A stretch of 64,000 nt of DNA from Paraburkholderia sp. (GTDB lineage Bacteria > Pseudomonadota > Gammaproteobacteria > Burkholderiales > Burkholderiaceae), in the NCBI RefSeq assembly GCF_028283785.1, contig NZ_JAPWKB010000005.1, forward strand, positions 124,001-188,000, written 5' to 3'. Within the stretch, counting starts at the first letter, position 1; each line of letters opens with the position of its first letter. The notes beneath the pieces were generated by a model. That model made no database searches. It was not told where the DNA came from and was given only the letters and a program-made list of their open reading frames with translations. Shown here piece by piece: positions 33,255-42,606 of the stretch. The translations under genes were made by a program, and so were the position numbers.

Positions 33255-34856
33255 ATGCCATCGAATCAATCTGCCGACGTCGTGATCGTCGGCGCGGGTA
33301 TTGCTGCCGGACAGATCGCGCAGAAGCTCGCCAAAGCCGGCATCGATGTACTGATGCTCGAAGCGGGTCCGCGTATCGAGCGCTGGCGCGTCGTCGAAAA
33401 CTATCGGAATTCGGCGTTCAAGTCGGATTTCCAGTCGCCGTATCCGCCGTCGGAACACGCGCCGCATCCGCAATATTCGCCGAGCAACGACTACCTCGTG
33501 CAACGCGGTCCCGAGCCGTATAAGGCCGGTTATCTGCGCGTGGTGGGCGGCACGACCTGGCACTGGTCCGCGCAATCGTGGCGCCTGCTGCCCAGCGACA
33601 TGAAGCTGAAGACCCTGTACGGCGTGGGCCGCGACTGGCCGATCAGCTATGACGACCTCGAACCGTATTACTACGAGTCGGAAGTGGAAATGGGCGTGGG
33701 CGGTCCGGAGGATCTCGGTTCGCCGCGCTCGAAGCCGTATCCGCATCCGCCGCTGCCGTTGTCGGATTTCGATCGCCGCTTCAAGGAACTCGTCGAACCG
33801 GCCGGTTATCACCACGTGACCGAACCGGCCGCGCGCAACACCGCGCCGTTCGACGGCCGTCCGGCCTGCTGCGGTAACAGCAACTGCATGCCGATCTGCC
33901 CGATCGAAGCGCAATACACCGGCGAAACCGCGATCCGCAAGGCCGAAGCCGCGAAGGCGCGTCTGCTGCCGAACGCCGTGGTCTACAAGATCGAACACGA
34001 CGCGCAAGGCCAGATTGCGGCCGTGCATTACAAAGACCCGAACGGCACGGAAACGCGCGTCACCGGCAAGCTGTTCGTGCTCGCCGCGAACGCGATCGAA
34101 ACGCCGAAGCTGATGCTGATCTCGCAAAGCGACAAGTATCCGAACGGGATCGGCAACAGCTCGGACCAGGTGGGCCGCAACCTGATGGACCACCCGGGCA
34201 CCAGCGTCACGTTCCTGTCCGCCGAACCGGTGTGGCCGGGCCGCGGTCCGATGCGTCTGTCGTGCATCAACAATCTGCGCGACGGCCCGACCCGCTCGGA
34301 ATACTCGGCGATGAAGATCAACGTCGGCAACTATTCGCCGATGCGCGCAGTCACCGACTATCTGCTGTCGAAAGGCGTATACGGCGCCGAACTCGACGAG
34401 AAGATTCGCGACTACGCGTCGCGCTGGGTGGTCGTGAACAGCTTCTTCGACATCCTGCCGGACCCGGAAAACCGCATTACCGCGAGCACCGAGTTCAAGG
34501 ACAAGCTGGGTATCGCGCGTCCTGAAGTGCACTACCGGATCGACGCGTACATCGACCGCGCGGCGAAGGTCGCGCGCGATCACTACGCGAAGATCGCGAG
34601 CCTGTTCGGCGGCACGGATATCCGTTACGACGACAAGTACTTCAACAACAATCACATCATGGGCACGCTGATCATGGGCGACGATCCGCGCGATTCCGTG
34701 GTCGACAAAGACCTGCGTTCGCACGATCACCGCAACCTGTTCATCGCGTCGAGCGGCACGATGGCAAGCGCGGGCACGGTCAACTGCACGCTGACGCTGT
34801 CCGCGCTGTCGATGCGTCTTGCCGACAAGCTCATCGAAGAAATGAAGCATGCGTAA
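33255..34856 (+). CDS. GMC flavoprotein (alpha) subunit of FAD-dependent sugar/alcohol dehydrogenase
   Basis: 533-residue GMC oxidoreductase. It has the FAD-binding motif GAGIAAG (residues 13-19) and a Cys cluster C205-C206-x4-C211-x3-C215, which matches the [3Fe-4S] ligand pattern of Burkholderia FAD-glucose dehydrogenase. Probable catalytic His467 is in NNNHIMGT, followed by the C-terminal SSGTMASAGTVNCTLT. It oxidises a sugar or alcohol in the periplasm and hands electrons via the Fe-S cluster to the haem subunit. It lies between the gamma and beta genes, with the beta start 10 bases after its stop. The exact substrate (glucose, sorbitol, gluconate) cannot be read from sequence. Confidence 0.92.
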   Translation: MPSNQSADVVIVGAGIAAGQIAQKLAKAGIDVLMLEAGPRIERWRVVENYRNSAFKSDFQSPYPPSEHAPHPQYSPSNDYLVQRGPEPYKAGYLRVVGGTTWHWSAQSWRLLPSDMKLKTLYGVGRDWPISYDDLEPYYYESEVEMGVGGPEDLGSPRSKPYPHPPLPLSDFDRRFKELVEPAGYHHVTEPAARNTAPFDGRPACCGNSNCMPICPIEAQYTGETAIRKAEAAKARLLPNAVVYKIEHDAQGQIAAVHYKDPNGTETRVTGKLFVLAANAIETPKLMLISQSDKYPNGIGNSSDQVGRNLMDHPGTSVTFLSAEPVWPGRGPMRLSCINNLRDGPTRSEYSAMKINVGNYSPMRAVTDYLLSKGVYGAELDEKIRDYASRWVVVNSFFDILPDPENRITASTEFKDKLGIARPEVHYRIDAYIDRAAKVARDHYAKIASLFGGTDIRYDDKYFNNNHIMGTLIMGDDPRDSVVDKDLRSHDHRNLFIASSGTMASAGTVNCTLTLSALSMRLADKLIEEMKHA

Positions 34857-34866
34857 CGGAGCCACG

Positions 34867-36177
34867 ATGCAAAACACACTCCAGCACCGCGTGCGCGCCG
34901 GCATCGCGAAATGGCTGCCGGTCGCGGCGCTTGCGATCAGCACGTTCGGCGCGGCGAGCGCCGCGCATGCCGCGAATCCGACCGATGCAGACCTGATCAA
35001 GCACGGCGAATATCTCGCCCGCGCCGCCGACTGTATCGCGTGCCACACGTCGAACAAGGCGCAGCCGTATGCCGGTGGCGTGCCGTTCAAAACGCCGTTC
35101 GGCACGATGTATTCGAGCAACATCACGCCGGACCCGGTCAACGGAATCGGCTCGCTGAGCGAAGCGGATTTCATCAGCGCCGTGCGCGAAGGCAAGTCGA
35201 AGGACGGCAAGCGTCTGTATCCGGCCATGCCGTACACGTCGTACACGCAGATGACCGACGACGACGTGCGCGCGATCCGCGCGTACCTGCTGACGGTCAA
35301 GCCGATCGCGCAGCAGCCGCCCGCGAATGCACTGCCGTTCCCGTTCAATCAGCGCTGGGCGATGATGTTCTGGAATCTGTTCAACTTCTCGTCGGGCCGG
35401 TATCACGCCGACACCACGAAGAGTGCCGAATGGAATCGCGGCGCCTACCTGGTCGGCGCGCTCGAACACTGCCAGGAATGCCATACGCCGCGTAACGTGA
35501 TGCAGGGTCTTGGCAGCAAATCGCTGGCGGGCGCGCAACTCGGCAACTGGACGGCGTACAACATCACGTCGGACAAGATCGCGGGGATCGGCGGCTGGAG
35601 CGACGACGAGCTGACCGCGTATCTCGCCGACGGCGCTGCGCCCGGTAAAGCCAACGCGGCCGGCCCGATGGCCGAAGTGGTCGAGAACAGCACGCGCTTT
35701 CTAACCCCGGCCGACCTGAAGGCGATGGTCGTGTATCTGCGTGACGTGCCTGCGCAGAACAACGGCGAGACGAAGCCGCGCTTCGCGTACGGCGAGCCGA
35801 TCCAGAGCGTCGCGCAGATTCGCAATCAGGCGCTCGACGTAATGGGCGGCGGTGCCACGCCCAACGGCCGCACGCTGTTCAACGGCAACTGCGCGAGCTG
35901 TCACGGCTGGAACGGCGCGGGTATCGGCGGCAAGGAAGCGGGTAACTATCCGTCGCTGCTGAACAACTCGGCCGTGGGTGCATCGACTGCGAACAATCTG
36001 ACGATGGTGATCCTGCATGGCGTGAGCCGTGAAACGAATCATCAGCACATGATGATGCCGCAGTTCGCCGACCAGTTGACCGACGACGAAGTCGCGAAGC
36101 TCGTCAACTTCACGACGACGCAGTTCGGCAATCCGGCGGCCACCACCACCGCTGCCGACGTCGCGAAGATGCGCTAA
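34867..36177 (+). CDS. Tri-haem cytochrome c (beta) subunit of the FAD-dependent dehydrogenase
   Basis: 436-residue exported cytochrome with three CxxCH sites: CIACH (Cys56/59, His60), CQECH (Cys202/205, His206) and CASCH (Cys342/345, His346). A signal peptide ends near AHAAN (about residue 36). It accepts electrons from the flavoprotein and passes them to ubiquinone at the outer face of the inner membrane. The start at 34867 is chosen for GGAG seven bases upstream. It is the last gene of the gamma-alpha-beta operon and is followed by an intrinsic terminator. Confidence 0.92.
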   Translation: MQNTLQHRVRAGIAKWLPVAALAISTFGAASAAHAANPTDADLIKHGEYLARAADCIACHTSNKAQPYAGGVPFKTPFGTMYSSNITPDPVNGIGSLSEADFISAVREGKSKDGKRLYPAMPYTSYTQMTDDDVRAIRAYLLTVKPIAQQPPANALPFPFNQRWAMMFWNLFNFSSGRYHADTTKSAEWNRGAYLVGALEHCQECHTPRNVMQGLGSKSLAGAQLGNWTAYNITSDKIAGIGGWSDDELTAYLADGAAPGKANAAGPMAEVVENSTRFLTPADLKAMVVYLRDVPAQNNGETKPRFAYGEPIQSVAQIRNQALDVMGGGATPNGRTLFNGNCASCHGWNGAGIGGKEAGNYPSLLNNSAVGASTANNLTMVILHGVSRETNHQHMMMPQFADQLTDDEVAKLVNFTTTQFGNPAATTTAADVAKMR

Positions 36178-36239
36178 AGCGCGTCGAACCGCGCGCTTAC
36201 GATGCGCGCCAGTTGGGTTGTTGCCGTCGTAAGCGAGAA

Positions 36240-36270
36240 AGGCCGACCGGTTCAGGTCGGCCTTTTTCTT
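36240..36270 (+). terminator. Intrinsic terminator after the dehydrogenase operon
   Basis: Stem aggccgacc (36240-36248) with ggtcggcct (36255-36263), a six-base loop and a T-rich tail. Confidence 0.9.
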
Positions 36271-36324
36271 TTTGGGCGTGCATGACACGCGCCTGTCTGT
36301 TCCGCTTTTGTAGAAGATATCCAG

Positions 36325-37509
36325 TTGTCATTGAATCTGAAATTTCCGTCGCGCACCGTGTTTCTCGCGTTGTGCGCAACCGCCGCCAGCACACCGGTTT
36401 TCGCACAGAACAGCGTGACGCTGTACGGCATGGTCGATGAGTCGATCGTGTATTCGAACAACCAGAGCGGGCACGCGAACGTCTACACGCGTCAGGGCAA
36501 CCTGATGGCGTCGCGCTTCGGTTTGCGCGGCACTGAAGCGCTGAGTTCGACGCTCAGCGCGATTTTCGATTTGCAGGAAGGCTTCGATCCCGATAACGGC
36601 GCGCTGGGATCGTCGGGTCTCGCGTTCAACCGGCAGGCGTTTTTCGGCTTGCAGGACACGCGCTACGGCACGGTCACGGCCGGTCGTCAGTACACGTCGT
36701 ATTACCTGTTGCTGTGCTCGCTCGGACCGAACAACTTTCTGACCGGCGCCACCGGCGCGCATCCGGGCGATATCGACGGCCTCGACACGACAATCCGCTC
36801 GAACAACTCGGTGATGTACACGTCACCGACGCTCGGCGGCTGGCAAGCGAGCGCGCAATACGGCTTCGGCGGCGTGGCGGGCAGCATGGAAAGCGGCAGC
36901 ACGATCAGCGCGGCGCTGCGTTACGACGGTGGTCCGTTGTCGGTTGCGGCGGGCTATCTGCGGATGAACAGCGTGTCGGACACGGCGACGACGACCCAAA
37001 GCGCGAGCGCGTCGTACGGGACGTCGGCGGTGAATGCCGGTTATACGTCGGCGCGCGCGGTGCAGCACGTCGCGGCGGTGGGCGTCTATCGTATCGGCGC
37101 AGTCGAACTCGGGTTGAACTACTCGAACGTCAAGTATCTGCCGGGCGGCGAATCGCTGTTTACCGATACCGCCGTGTTCAATACCTACGGCGCGTTGGCG
37201 CGCTATACGTTCGATTCGAATGTCGACGTGGCGGCGGGTTACAGCTATACGCGTGCATCGAAAGCCAATGGTATCGACGATTCCGCGCGCTACCAGCAGG
37301 TCTCGCTGAAAGAGGCGTATCACATGTCCAAGCGCACCACGTTCTACGCGTTGCAGGCGTATCAGCACGCCAACGGCAAGACGCTCGGCGCGGCGGGCGT
37401 ATCCGACGTGATCGACGCGAATGCGGTGATCGGCGATTCGCAGAACTCGACGGCGTCGTCGACGGGCAATCAGTTCGTGGCGATGCTCGGCATGGCGATC
37501 AGTTTCTGA
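36325..37509 (+). CDS. Gram-negative general porin (OmpC/Omp38 type of Burkholderiales)
   Basis: 394-residue outer-membrane beta-barrel porin. A signal peptide ends at VFA|QNSVTLYG, the typical mature N-terminus of betaproteobacterial trimeric porins. The family block SRFGLRGTEALSS follows, then the constriction-loop region, and the protein ends in a C-terminal Phe (MLGMAISF), as required for barrel insertion. No ATG fits: a TTG at 36325 (or 36331) must serve as start, with AGAAG about ten bases upstream. It is a single-gene unit between two terminators. Confidence 0.9.
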   Translation: MSLNLKFPSRTVFLALCATAASTPVFAQNSVTLYGMVDESIVYSNNQSGHANVYTRQGNLMASRFGLRGTEALSSTLSAIFDLQEGFDPDNGALGSSGLAFNRQAFFGLQDTRYGTVTAGRQYTSYYLLLCSLGPNNFLTGATGAHPGDIDGLDTTIRSNNSVMYTSPTLGGWQASAQYGFGGVAGSMESGSTISAALRYDGGPLSVAAGYLRMNSVSDTATTTQSASASYGTSAVNAGYTSARAVQHVAAVGVYRIGAVELGLNYSNVKYLPGGESLFTDTAVFNTYGALARYTFDSNVDVAAGYSYTRASKANGIDDSARYQQVSLKEAYHMSKRTTFYALQAYQHANGKTLGAAGVSDVIDANAVIGDSQNSTASSTGNQFVAMLGMAISF

Positions 37510-37524
37510 CTAACGCTGCACACA

Positions 37525-37564
37525 AAAAAGCCCCGCGACAAGCACTTCTCGCGGGGCTTTTTTT
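37525..37564. terminator. Bidirectional terminator between porin and cyo operon 1
   Basis: Stem gccccgcga (37530-37538) with tcgcggggc (37549-37557), extended by A and T runs on both sides, serving the porin (plus) and cyoD (minus). Almost the same stem is found after the second cyo operon. Confidence 0.92.
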
Positions 37565-37575
37565 AGTGCGTGGGT

Positions 37576-37908
37576 CTATCGCGACATCATGTGCGCGCCG
37601 ACGTTGTGCATCACCCACAACGATCCACCGATCAGGATCAACGCGGTCAACACCGTGAAGCCGAACGCCATCACATTCCAGCGTTGCGCGGACGATGTGT
37701 TCATATGCAGGAAGTACATCAGATGCACGACGATCTGCACCAGCGCGAGTCCGGAAATGGCGAGCACGGCATTGAAACCGCTGAGCGCGTTGGTCAGCAC
37801 GACGCCGAACGCCGCCGCCGTCAGGATCACCGACAGCACGAAGCCGACCATGTAACTGCTCACGCTGCCGTGACTGCCGCCCGCGTGGGAATGATGGGCA
37901 TCGGCCAT
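37576..37908 (-). CDS. cyoD: Cytochrome bo3 ubiquinol oxidase subunit IV (operon 1)
   Basis: 110-residue subunit IV of the haem-copper quinol oxidase, with three predicted membrane helices (about residues 18-38, 46-66 and 79-100) and the conserved IVVHLMYFLHM. It supports assembly of the copper/haem centre. The stop of cyoC overlaps this ATG by one base (TAATG). It is the last gene of operon 1 and is followed by a terminator. It is closely similar to the cyoD of operon 2 (41665-41997). Confidence 0.94.
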   Translation of the reverse strand: MADAHHSHAGGSHGSVSSYMVGFVLSVILTAAAFGVVLTNALSGFNAVLAISGLALVQIVVHLMYFLHMNTSSAQRWNVMAFGFTVLTALILIGGSLWVMHNVGAHMMSR

Positions 37909-38513
37909 TACAGTACGCTCCCCAGATAGACGAAGGTAAAGACACCGATCCATACGATGTCCAGGAAGTGCCAGAACAGGCTCAGGCACGTCAGACGACG
38001 CAGCGTGCGCGCGTCGATCGTACGGCTACGCAGCACGTGGGCGGCCATCACCGCCATCCACAGCAGCCCGAACGCAACGTGCAAGCCGTGCGTGCCGACC
38101 AGCGTGAAGAACGACGACAGGAACGCGCTGCGGTCGGGTCCGTTGCCTTCGGCGATCAGCACCGCGAACTCACGCATCTCCAGCACCAGAAACACGACGC
38201 CCAGCACGAAGGTGACCGCCAGCCAGGTCAGGCACGCGACTTTCTTGCCCTTGTGCGCGCCGATCATCGCGAAACCATACGTGATGCTGCTGAACAGCAG
38301 CACCGCCGTTTCCATCGCGACGCCCGGAATTTCAAACATCTCGCGCGGATTCGGGCCGCCCGCGAACTGCGTGCCCATCACCGCGAACACCGCAAACAGC
38401 GTCGCGAAGATGATGCAATCGGTCATCAGATAGAGCCAGAATCCAAATACCGATTGTGACGGCAAGTGGTCCGCTCCGTGGTGCGCGTGGGCAACACTCG
38501 TCTTTTGCAACAT
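37908..38513 (-). CDS. cyoC: Cytochrome bo3 ubiquinol oxidase subunit III (operon 1)
   Basis: 201-residue subunit III with five predicted helices. The motif FGFWLYLMTDCIIFATLFA is near the N-terminus and LTCLSLFWHFLDIVWIGVF at the C-terminus, both diagnostic of CyoC. The ATG overlaps the cyoB stop by one base (TGATG) and its stop overlaps cyoD, so translation of cyoB-C-D is coupled. Length is normal. Confidence 0.95.
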   Translation of the reverse strand: MLQKTSVAHAHHGADHLPSQSVFGFWLYLMTDCIIFATLFAVFAVMGTQFAGGPNPREMFEIPGVAMETAVLLFSSITYGFAMIGAHKGKKVACLTWLAVTFVLGVVFLVLEMREFAVLIAEGNGPDRSAFLSSFFTLVGTHGLHVAFGLLWMAVMAAHVLRSRTIDARTLRRLTCLSLFWHFLDIVWIGVFTFVYLGSVL

Positions 38514-40495
38514 CAGTCAGTCTCCATCGCGGTCACCTTGGCCGCATGCCGTTCTTCGATCAGTTGAACCGTGTCGGCCGGAATGATGTAGCCGTCGTTA
38601 TCACCGAAACCGTGCACGATTACCGTCGCGATTACGCCGGTCAGCGCCGCGATTGCCAGCCAACCGATATGCCAGACGGCGGCAAAACCCAGCACCAGAC
38701 TGAACATCGCGATCACGAAGCCCGCGCTGGTATTCGACGGCATATGAATGTCGCGATAGGTCGGCGTGAGACCCCACGTGCCGCGCGCTTTCATATCGGC
38801 GAACGCATCGAGCGCGCGCACGTCCGGAATCACCGCGAAGTTGTATGCCGGCGGCGGCGAATGCGTCGCCCATTCGAGCGTGCGGCCATTCCACGGGTCG
38901 CCGGTGAGGTCGCGGTTTTCAGGCTTGTTGCGGTTGCGAATACTGACGGCCAGTTGTGCGACCTGATGCACGACACCGAGCGCGACGAGCACGACGCCAC
39001 ACGCGGCGAGCATCATCCACGGATGCCACGCCGGGTTGTCGTAGTGATTCAGACGACGCGTCGCGCCCATGAAACCGAGCACATACAGCGGCGCGAACGC
39101 GACGCACATGCCCGACAGCCAGAACCAGAACGCGCGCTTGCCGAGCTTCTCGTCGAGCTTGAATCCGAACACTTTCGGGAACCAGTAATGCAGACCCGCC
39201 AGATAGCCGAACACCACGCCGCCGATGATCACGTTGTGGAAGTGAGCGATCAGGAACAGCGAGTTGTGCAGCACGAAGTCGGCGCCGGGAATCGCCATCA
39301 TCACGCCCGTCATGCCGCCGATCGGAAACGTGACCATGAAGCCGAGCGTCCAGTACATCGGCGCGGTAAATTCGATCCGGCCTTTGTACATCGTGAACAG
39401 CCAGTTGAAAATTTTCACGCCGGTCGGAATGGCGATGATCATCGTCGCGATGCCGAAGAACGCGTTGACGTCGGCGCCGGAGCCCATCGTGAAGAAGTGG
39501 TGCAGCCACACCAGGAACGACAGGACCATGATCGAGCAGGTTGCGTAGACCATCGTCTTGTAGCCGAACAGCGGCTTCTTCGCGAATGTCGCGACCACTT
39601 CCGAATAGATGCCGAACGCGGGCAGAACCAGGATGTAGACCTCGGGGTGACCCCATGCCCAGATCAGGTTCAGATACAGCATCGCGTTGCCGCCGGCGTC
39701 GTTCGTGAAGAAGTGCATGCCGAGGTAACGGTCGAGCGCGAGCAGCGCCAGCGTGACGGTCAGGATCGGGAACGACGCTATGATCAGCACGTTCGAGCAC
39801 AAGGCCGTCCACGTGAACACCGGCATCTTCATCCACGTCATGCCGGGCGCGCGCATCTTGACGATCGTGACGAAGAAGTTGATACCCGTCAGCAGCGTGC
39901 CCACACCGGACAGCTGCAAGCTCCACAGGTAGTAATCGACGCCGACGCCCGGACTAAATTCGAGCTCCGACAGCGGCGGATACGCGAGCCAGCCGGTGGC
40001 CGCGAAATCGCCGATCACCAGCGAGATATTGATCAGGATTGCGCTGATCGCCGTCATCCAGAAACTCAACGAATTGAGAAACGGGAATGCGACGTCACGG
40101 GCGCCGATCTGCAACGGCACCATCAGGTTGAACAGACCCACCATAAATGCCATCGCCATGAAGAAAATCATGATGACGCCGTGCGCGGTAAAGATCTGGT
40201 CATAGTGATGCGGCGGCAGGAAGCCCGGCGCGTCGTAGGCGAGCGCGAGCTGGGCGCGCATCATCGCGGCGTCGGCGAAACCGCGCACCAGCATGATGAA
40301 CGCGACGATCAGATACATCACGCCGATCTTCTTGTGATCGACCGACGTGATCCACTCGTTCCACAGATAACGCCATTTGCCGGCATACGTGATGCCGCCC
40401 AGCACGCCGAGCGCGATCAGCGCCATGAACGCGGCCGCGCCCATGATGATCGGCTGATCGAACGGAATCGCCGATAACGTGAGTTTTCCGAACAT
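38513..40495 (-). CDS. cyoB: Cytochrome bo3 ubiquinol oxidase subunit I (operon 1)
   Basis: 660-residue catalytic subunit with 15 or so helices holding haem b, haem o3 and CuB. Visible landmarks are the YDQIFTAHG haem-ligand segment, [15 protein letters not shown] with the cross-linked His-Tyr pair, HHFFTMGSG with the CuB histidines, and HFHNVIIGG. It reduces oxygen to water with ubiquinol and pumps protons. GAGGTGAAAAA precedes the ATG, two bases after cyoA. All key residues inspected are present. It is very similar to the operon 2 copy. Confidence 0.96.
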   Translation of the reverse strand: MFGKLTLSAIPFDQPIIMGAAAFMALIALGVLGGITYAGKWRYLWNEWITSVDHKKIGVMYLIVAFIMLVRGFADAAMMRAQLALAYDAPGFLPPHHYDQIFTAHGVIMIFFMAMAFMVGLFNLMVPLQIGARDVAFPFLNSLSFWMTAISAILINISLVIGDFAATGWLAYPPLSELEFSPGVGVDYYLWSLQLSGVGTLLTGINFFVTIVKMRAPGMTWMKMPVFTWTALCSNVLIIASFPILTVTLALLALDRYLGMHFFTNDAGGNAMLYLNLIWAWGHPEVYILVLPAFGIYSEVVATFAKKPLFGYKTMVYATCSIMVLSFLVWLHHFFTMGSGADVNAFFGIATMIIAIPTGVKIFNWLFTMYKGRIEFTAPMYWTLGFMVTFPIGGMTGVMMAIPGADFVLHNSLFLIAHFHNVIIGGVVFGYLAGLHYWFPKVFGFKLDEKLGKRAFWFWLSGMCVAFAPLYVLGFMGATRRLNHYDNPAWHPWMMLAACGVVLVALGVVHQVAQLAVSIRNRNKPENRDLTGDPWNGRTLEWATHSPPPAYNFAVIPDVRALDAFADMKARGTWGLTPTYRDIHMPSNTSAGFVIAMFSLVLGFAAVWHIGWLAIAALTGVIATVIVHGFGDNDGYIIPADTVQLIEERHAAKVTAMETD

Positions 40496-40497
40496 GG

Positions 40498-41385
40498 TTA
40501 CTTTTTCACCTCACAGTTGGCGTCCGTCAGATCGAGGACGTTGCCGTTGTTGTAACGGGCCACGACGTTGCGGAACAGGTTCGGATCGACCGACGAGAAA
40601 TAGCCGACCGGCGCCTTCACTTCGCGCTTCGACACCGCGTTGTAGCGGTTCATATCCAGGTGATCGGGAGACGCGCGCACCTTCGCCACCCACGCATCGA
40701 ATGCGTCGGGCGTGGTGGCCAGCGTGCGGAATGTCATATCGGAAAAGCCCGCGCCGCTGTAGTTCGCCGACATGCCTGCGTAGTCGCCCGTCTGGTTGGC
40801 GATCAGATGCAGACGCGTCTGCATGCCGGCCATCGCATAAATCTGGCTGCCCAGTTGCGGGATGAAAAACGAGTTCATCACCGAGTCGGACGTGATCACG
40901 AAATTGACGGGTGTATCGACCGGAAACGCAATCTGGTTGACCGTCGCAATACCCAGTTCTGGATAGATGAACAGCCACTTCCAGTCGAGCGCGACCACTT
41001 GCACGGTGATCGGTTTGACGTCGGATTCGAGCGGCTTGTATGGATCGAGCGCGTGCGTGGTGTTCCACGTCAGCACCGCGAGAAACAGGATGATCAGACT
41101 CGGAACGGTCCAGATCACGATTTCGATCGCTGTGGAATGCGCCCATTTGGGCCGGTACTCGGCGCGGTGATTACGCTCGCGATAGCGCCATGCGAACAGC
41201 AGCGTCAACACGATCACCGGAATCACGACGATCAGCATCGCCCAGCTCGCGGTGACGATCAGCGACTTCTCGGCTGCGCCGACGCTGCCCTTCGGATCGA
41301 GCAGATCGAGCGTGCAGCCGCCCAGCAGCGAAGTCAGGGCAACGCCCGGCGCCAGCGCCGCTCTCTTCAGCGACGTCGCTCTCAT
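40498..41385 (-). CDS. cyoA: Cytochrome bo3 ubiquinol oxidase subunit II (operon 1)
   Basis: 295-residue subunit II, a lipoprotein (LLGGC, Cys24) with two helices (about residues 42-65 and 87-108) and a periplasmic cupredoxin-like domain lacking the CuA ligands, as in quinol oxidases. It has the typical [13 protein letters not shown] segment ([18 protein letters not shown]) and [17 protein letters not shown]. The start at 41385 puts the lipobox at the usual distance. This copy is intact, in contrast to the cyoA of operon 2. Confidence 0.95.
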   Translation of the reverse strand: MRATSLKRAALAPGVALTSLLGGCTLDLLDPKGSVGAAEKSLIVTASWAMLIVVIPVIVLTLLFAWRYRERNHRAEYRPKWAHSTAIEIVIWTVPSLIILFLAVLTWNTTHALDPYKPLESDVKPITVQVVALDWKWLFIYPELGIATVNQIAFPVDTPVNFVITSDSVMNSFFIPQLGSQIYAMAGMQTRLHLIANQTGDYAGMSANYSGAGFSDMTFRTLATTPDAFDAWVAKVRASPDHLDMNRYNAVSKREVKAPVGYFSSVDPNLFRNVVARYNNGNVLDLTDANCEVKK

Positions 41386-41577
41386 GGCCGTTGCCCGCCT
41401 TGAACCTCTGTCACACATCTTTTCATTCGACGCCCCCCAATTAACAGTGGAGCGCATCATGGCGGCCCGACGCGGATTTGTTAATGCGCGTCCGTTCAAA
41501 AAAGACTTTTCGAATTTGTTGGCGTGTGGCATGACGTCACTGGCCGGATGGCCAGGTCCGTTTAGCCCGCAGACGAC
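41386..41577 (-). promoter_or_regulatory. Leader/promoter region of cyo operon 1
   Basis: Non-coding segment whose minus strand aligns by eye with the leader of operon 2 (45490-45640). Both contain an A/T-rich block (cgaaaagtcttttttgaacg here, cgagacg after aatctttttcg there) and a ttaat-ggggg-cgtc-aatgaa block. It evidently came with the duplication and probably contains the promoter. Confidence 0.5.
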
Positions 41578-41614
41578 AAAAAGCCCCGCGAGAATCGCTT
41601 CTCGCGGGGCTTTT
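41578..41614 (-). terminator. Terminator after cyo operon 2
   Basis: Stem gccccgcgag (41583-41592) with ctcgcggggc (41601-41610), flanked by A-run and T-run. Nearly the same stem sequence as the terminator after operon 1 (37525-37564), so the duplicated unit included its terminator. Confidence 0.9.
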
Positions 41615-41664
41615 CGTGGAGTGCGCGGCGCGCTGAACTGCGCCGTGCGACCGGCGAACCGGTT

Positions 41665-41997
41665 TTAACGCGACATCATGTTCATCGCGACGTTGTGCAG
41701 AACCCACAGCGTGCCGCCGATCAGAATGACCGCCGTCATCACCGTGAAGCCGAAGGCCAGCACGTTCCAGCGCTGTTCCGACGACGTGTTCATGTGCAGG
41801 AAGAACACCAGATGCACGACGATCTGCACCAGCGCGAGGCCGGAGATCGCGAGCAACGCGTTTTCACCGGTCAGCACGCCGGCCATCACGAGGCCGAATG
41901 CGCCTGCCGTCAGGATCACCGACAGGATGAAACCGACCATGTAGCTGCCGGCGCTGCCGTGGCTCTCGCCTGCGTGAGAAGAATGGTGTTGTGCCAT
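41665..41997 (-). CDS. cyoD: Cytochrome bo3 ubiquinol oxidase subunit IV (operon 2)
   Basis: 110-residue subunit IV with three predicted helices, the same length as the operon 1 copy and differing from it at scattered positions. The ATG directly abuts the cyoC stop. It is intact and ends about 50 bases before the terminator of this operon. Confidence 0.94.
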   Translation of the reverse strand: MAQHHSSHAGESHGSAGSYMVGFILSVILTAGAFGLVMAGVLTGENALLAISGLALVQIVVHLVFFLHMNTSSEQRWNVLAFGFTVMTAVILIGGTLWVLHNVAMNMMSR

Positions 41998-42606
41998 TTA
42001 AATCACACTCGCAAGGTAGACAAAGGTAAACACGCCGATCCAGACGATGTCCAGAAAGTGCCAGAACAGGCTCAGGCACGTCAGGCGACGCAGTTCGCGT
42101 TCGCCCAGTTCCGGGGCGCGGATCGCTTGCACGGCCAGCACCACCATCCAGATCAGACCCAGCGTCACGTGCAGGCCGTGGGTGCCGACCAGCGTGAAGA
42201 ACGACGACAGGAACGCGCTGCGATCCGGGCCGGCGCCTTCGGCGATCAGGTGCGCAAACTCGCGCATTTCCATCACCAGGAACGACACGCCCAGCAGGAA
42301 CGTCAGGGCCAGCCAGCCCAGCAGCGCACCCTTCTTGCCCTTGTGCGCGCCGATCATCGCGAAGCCGTACGTGATACTGCTCAGCAGCAGCACGGCGGTT
42401 TCGAGCGCGACGCCCGGGATTTCGAACAGGTCCTTGCCCGACGGACCGCCCGCGAACTGATGGCTCATCACCGCGAACACGGCGAACAACGACGCGAAGA
42501 TCACGCAGTCGGTCATCAGGTACAGCCAGAATCCGAACACCGAATGCGACGGGACGTGGTCCGAGTCGTGGTGGTGCGGATCAGCAACAGTGGTTTTCTG
42601 CAACAT
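41998..42606 (-). CDS. cyoC: Cytochrome bo3 ubiquinol oxidase subunit III (operon 2)
   Basis: 202-residue subunit III with five helices, one residue longer than the operon 1 copy; differences cluster in the His/Asp-rich N-terminus (DPHHHDSDHVPS here) and in one loop. Its ATG overlaps the cyoB stop by one base. The FGFWLYLMTDCVIFA and FWHFLDIVWIGVF motifs are conserved. Confidence 0.95.
   Translation of the reverse strand: MLQKTTVADPHHHDSDHVPSHSVFGFWLYLMTDCVIFASLFAVFAVMSHQFAGGPSGKDLFEIPGVALETAVLLLSSITYGFAMIGAHKGKKGALLGWLALTFLLGVSFLVMEMREFAHLIAEGAGPDRSAFLSSFFTLVGTHGLHVTLGLIWMVVLAVQAIRAPELGERELRRLTCLSLFWHFLDIVWIGVFTFVYLASVI

Noticed and set aside
38456..40477. Very long open frame on the plus strand opposite cyoB (about 670 codons)
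   Set aside because: It mirrors cyoB codon for codon. Its product is extremely rich in His, Arg, Asp and Gln, as expected from antisense reading of GC-rich genes. The same happens opposite the second cyoB and mprF.
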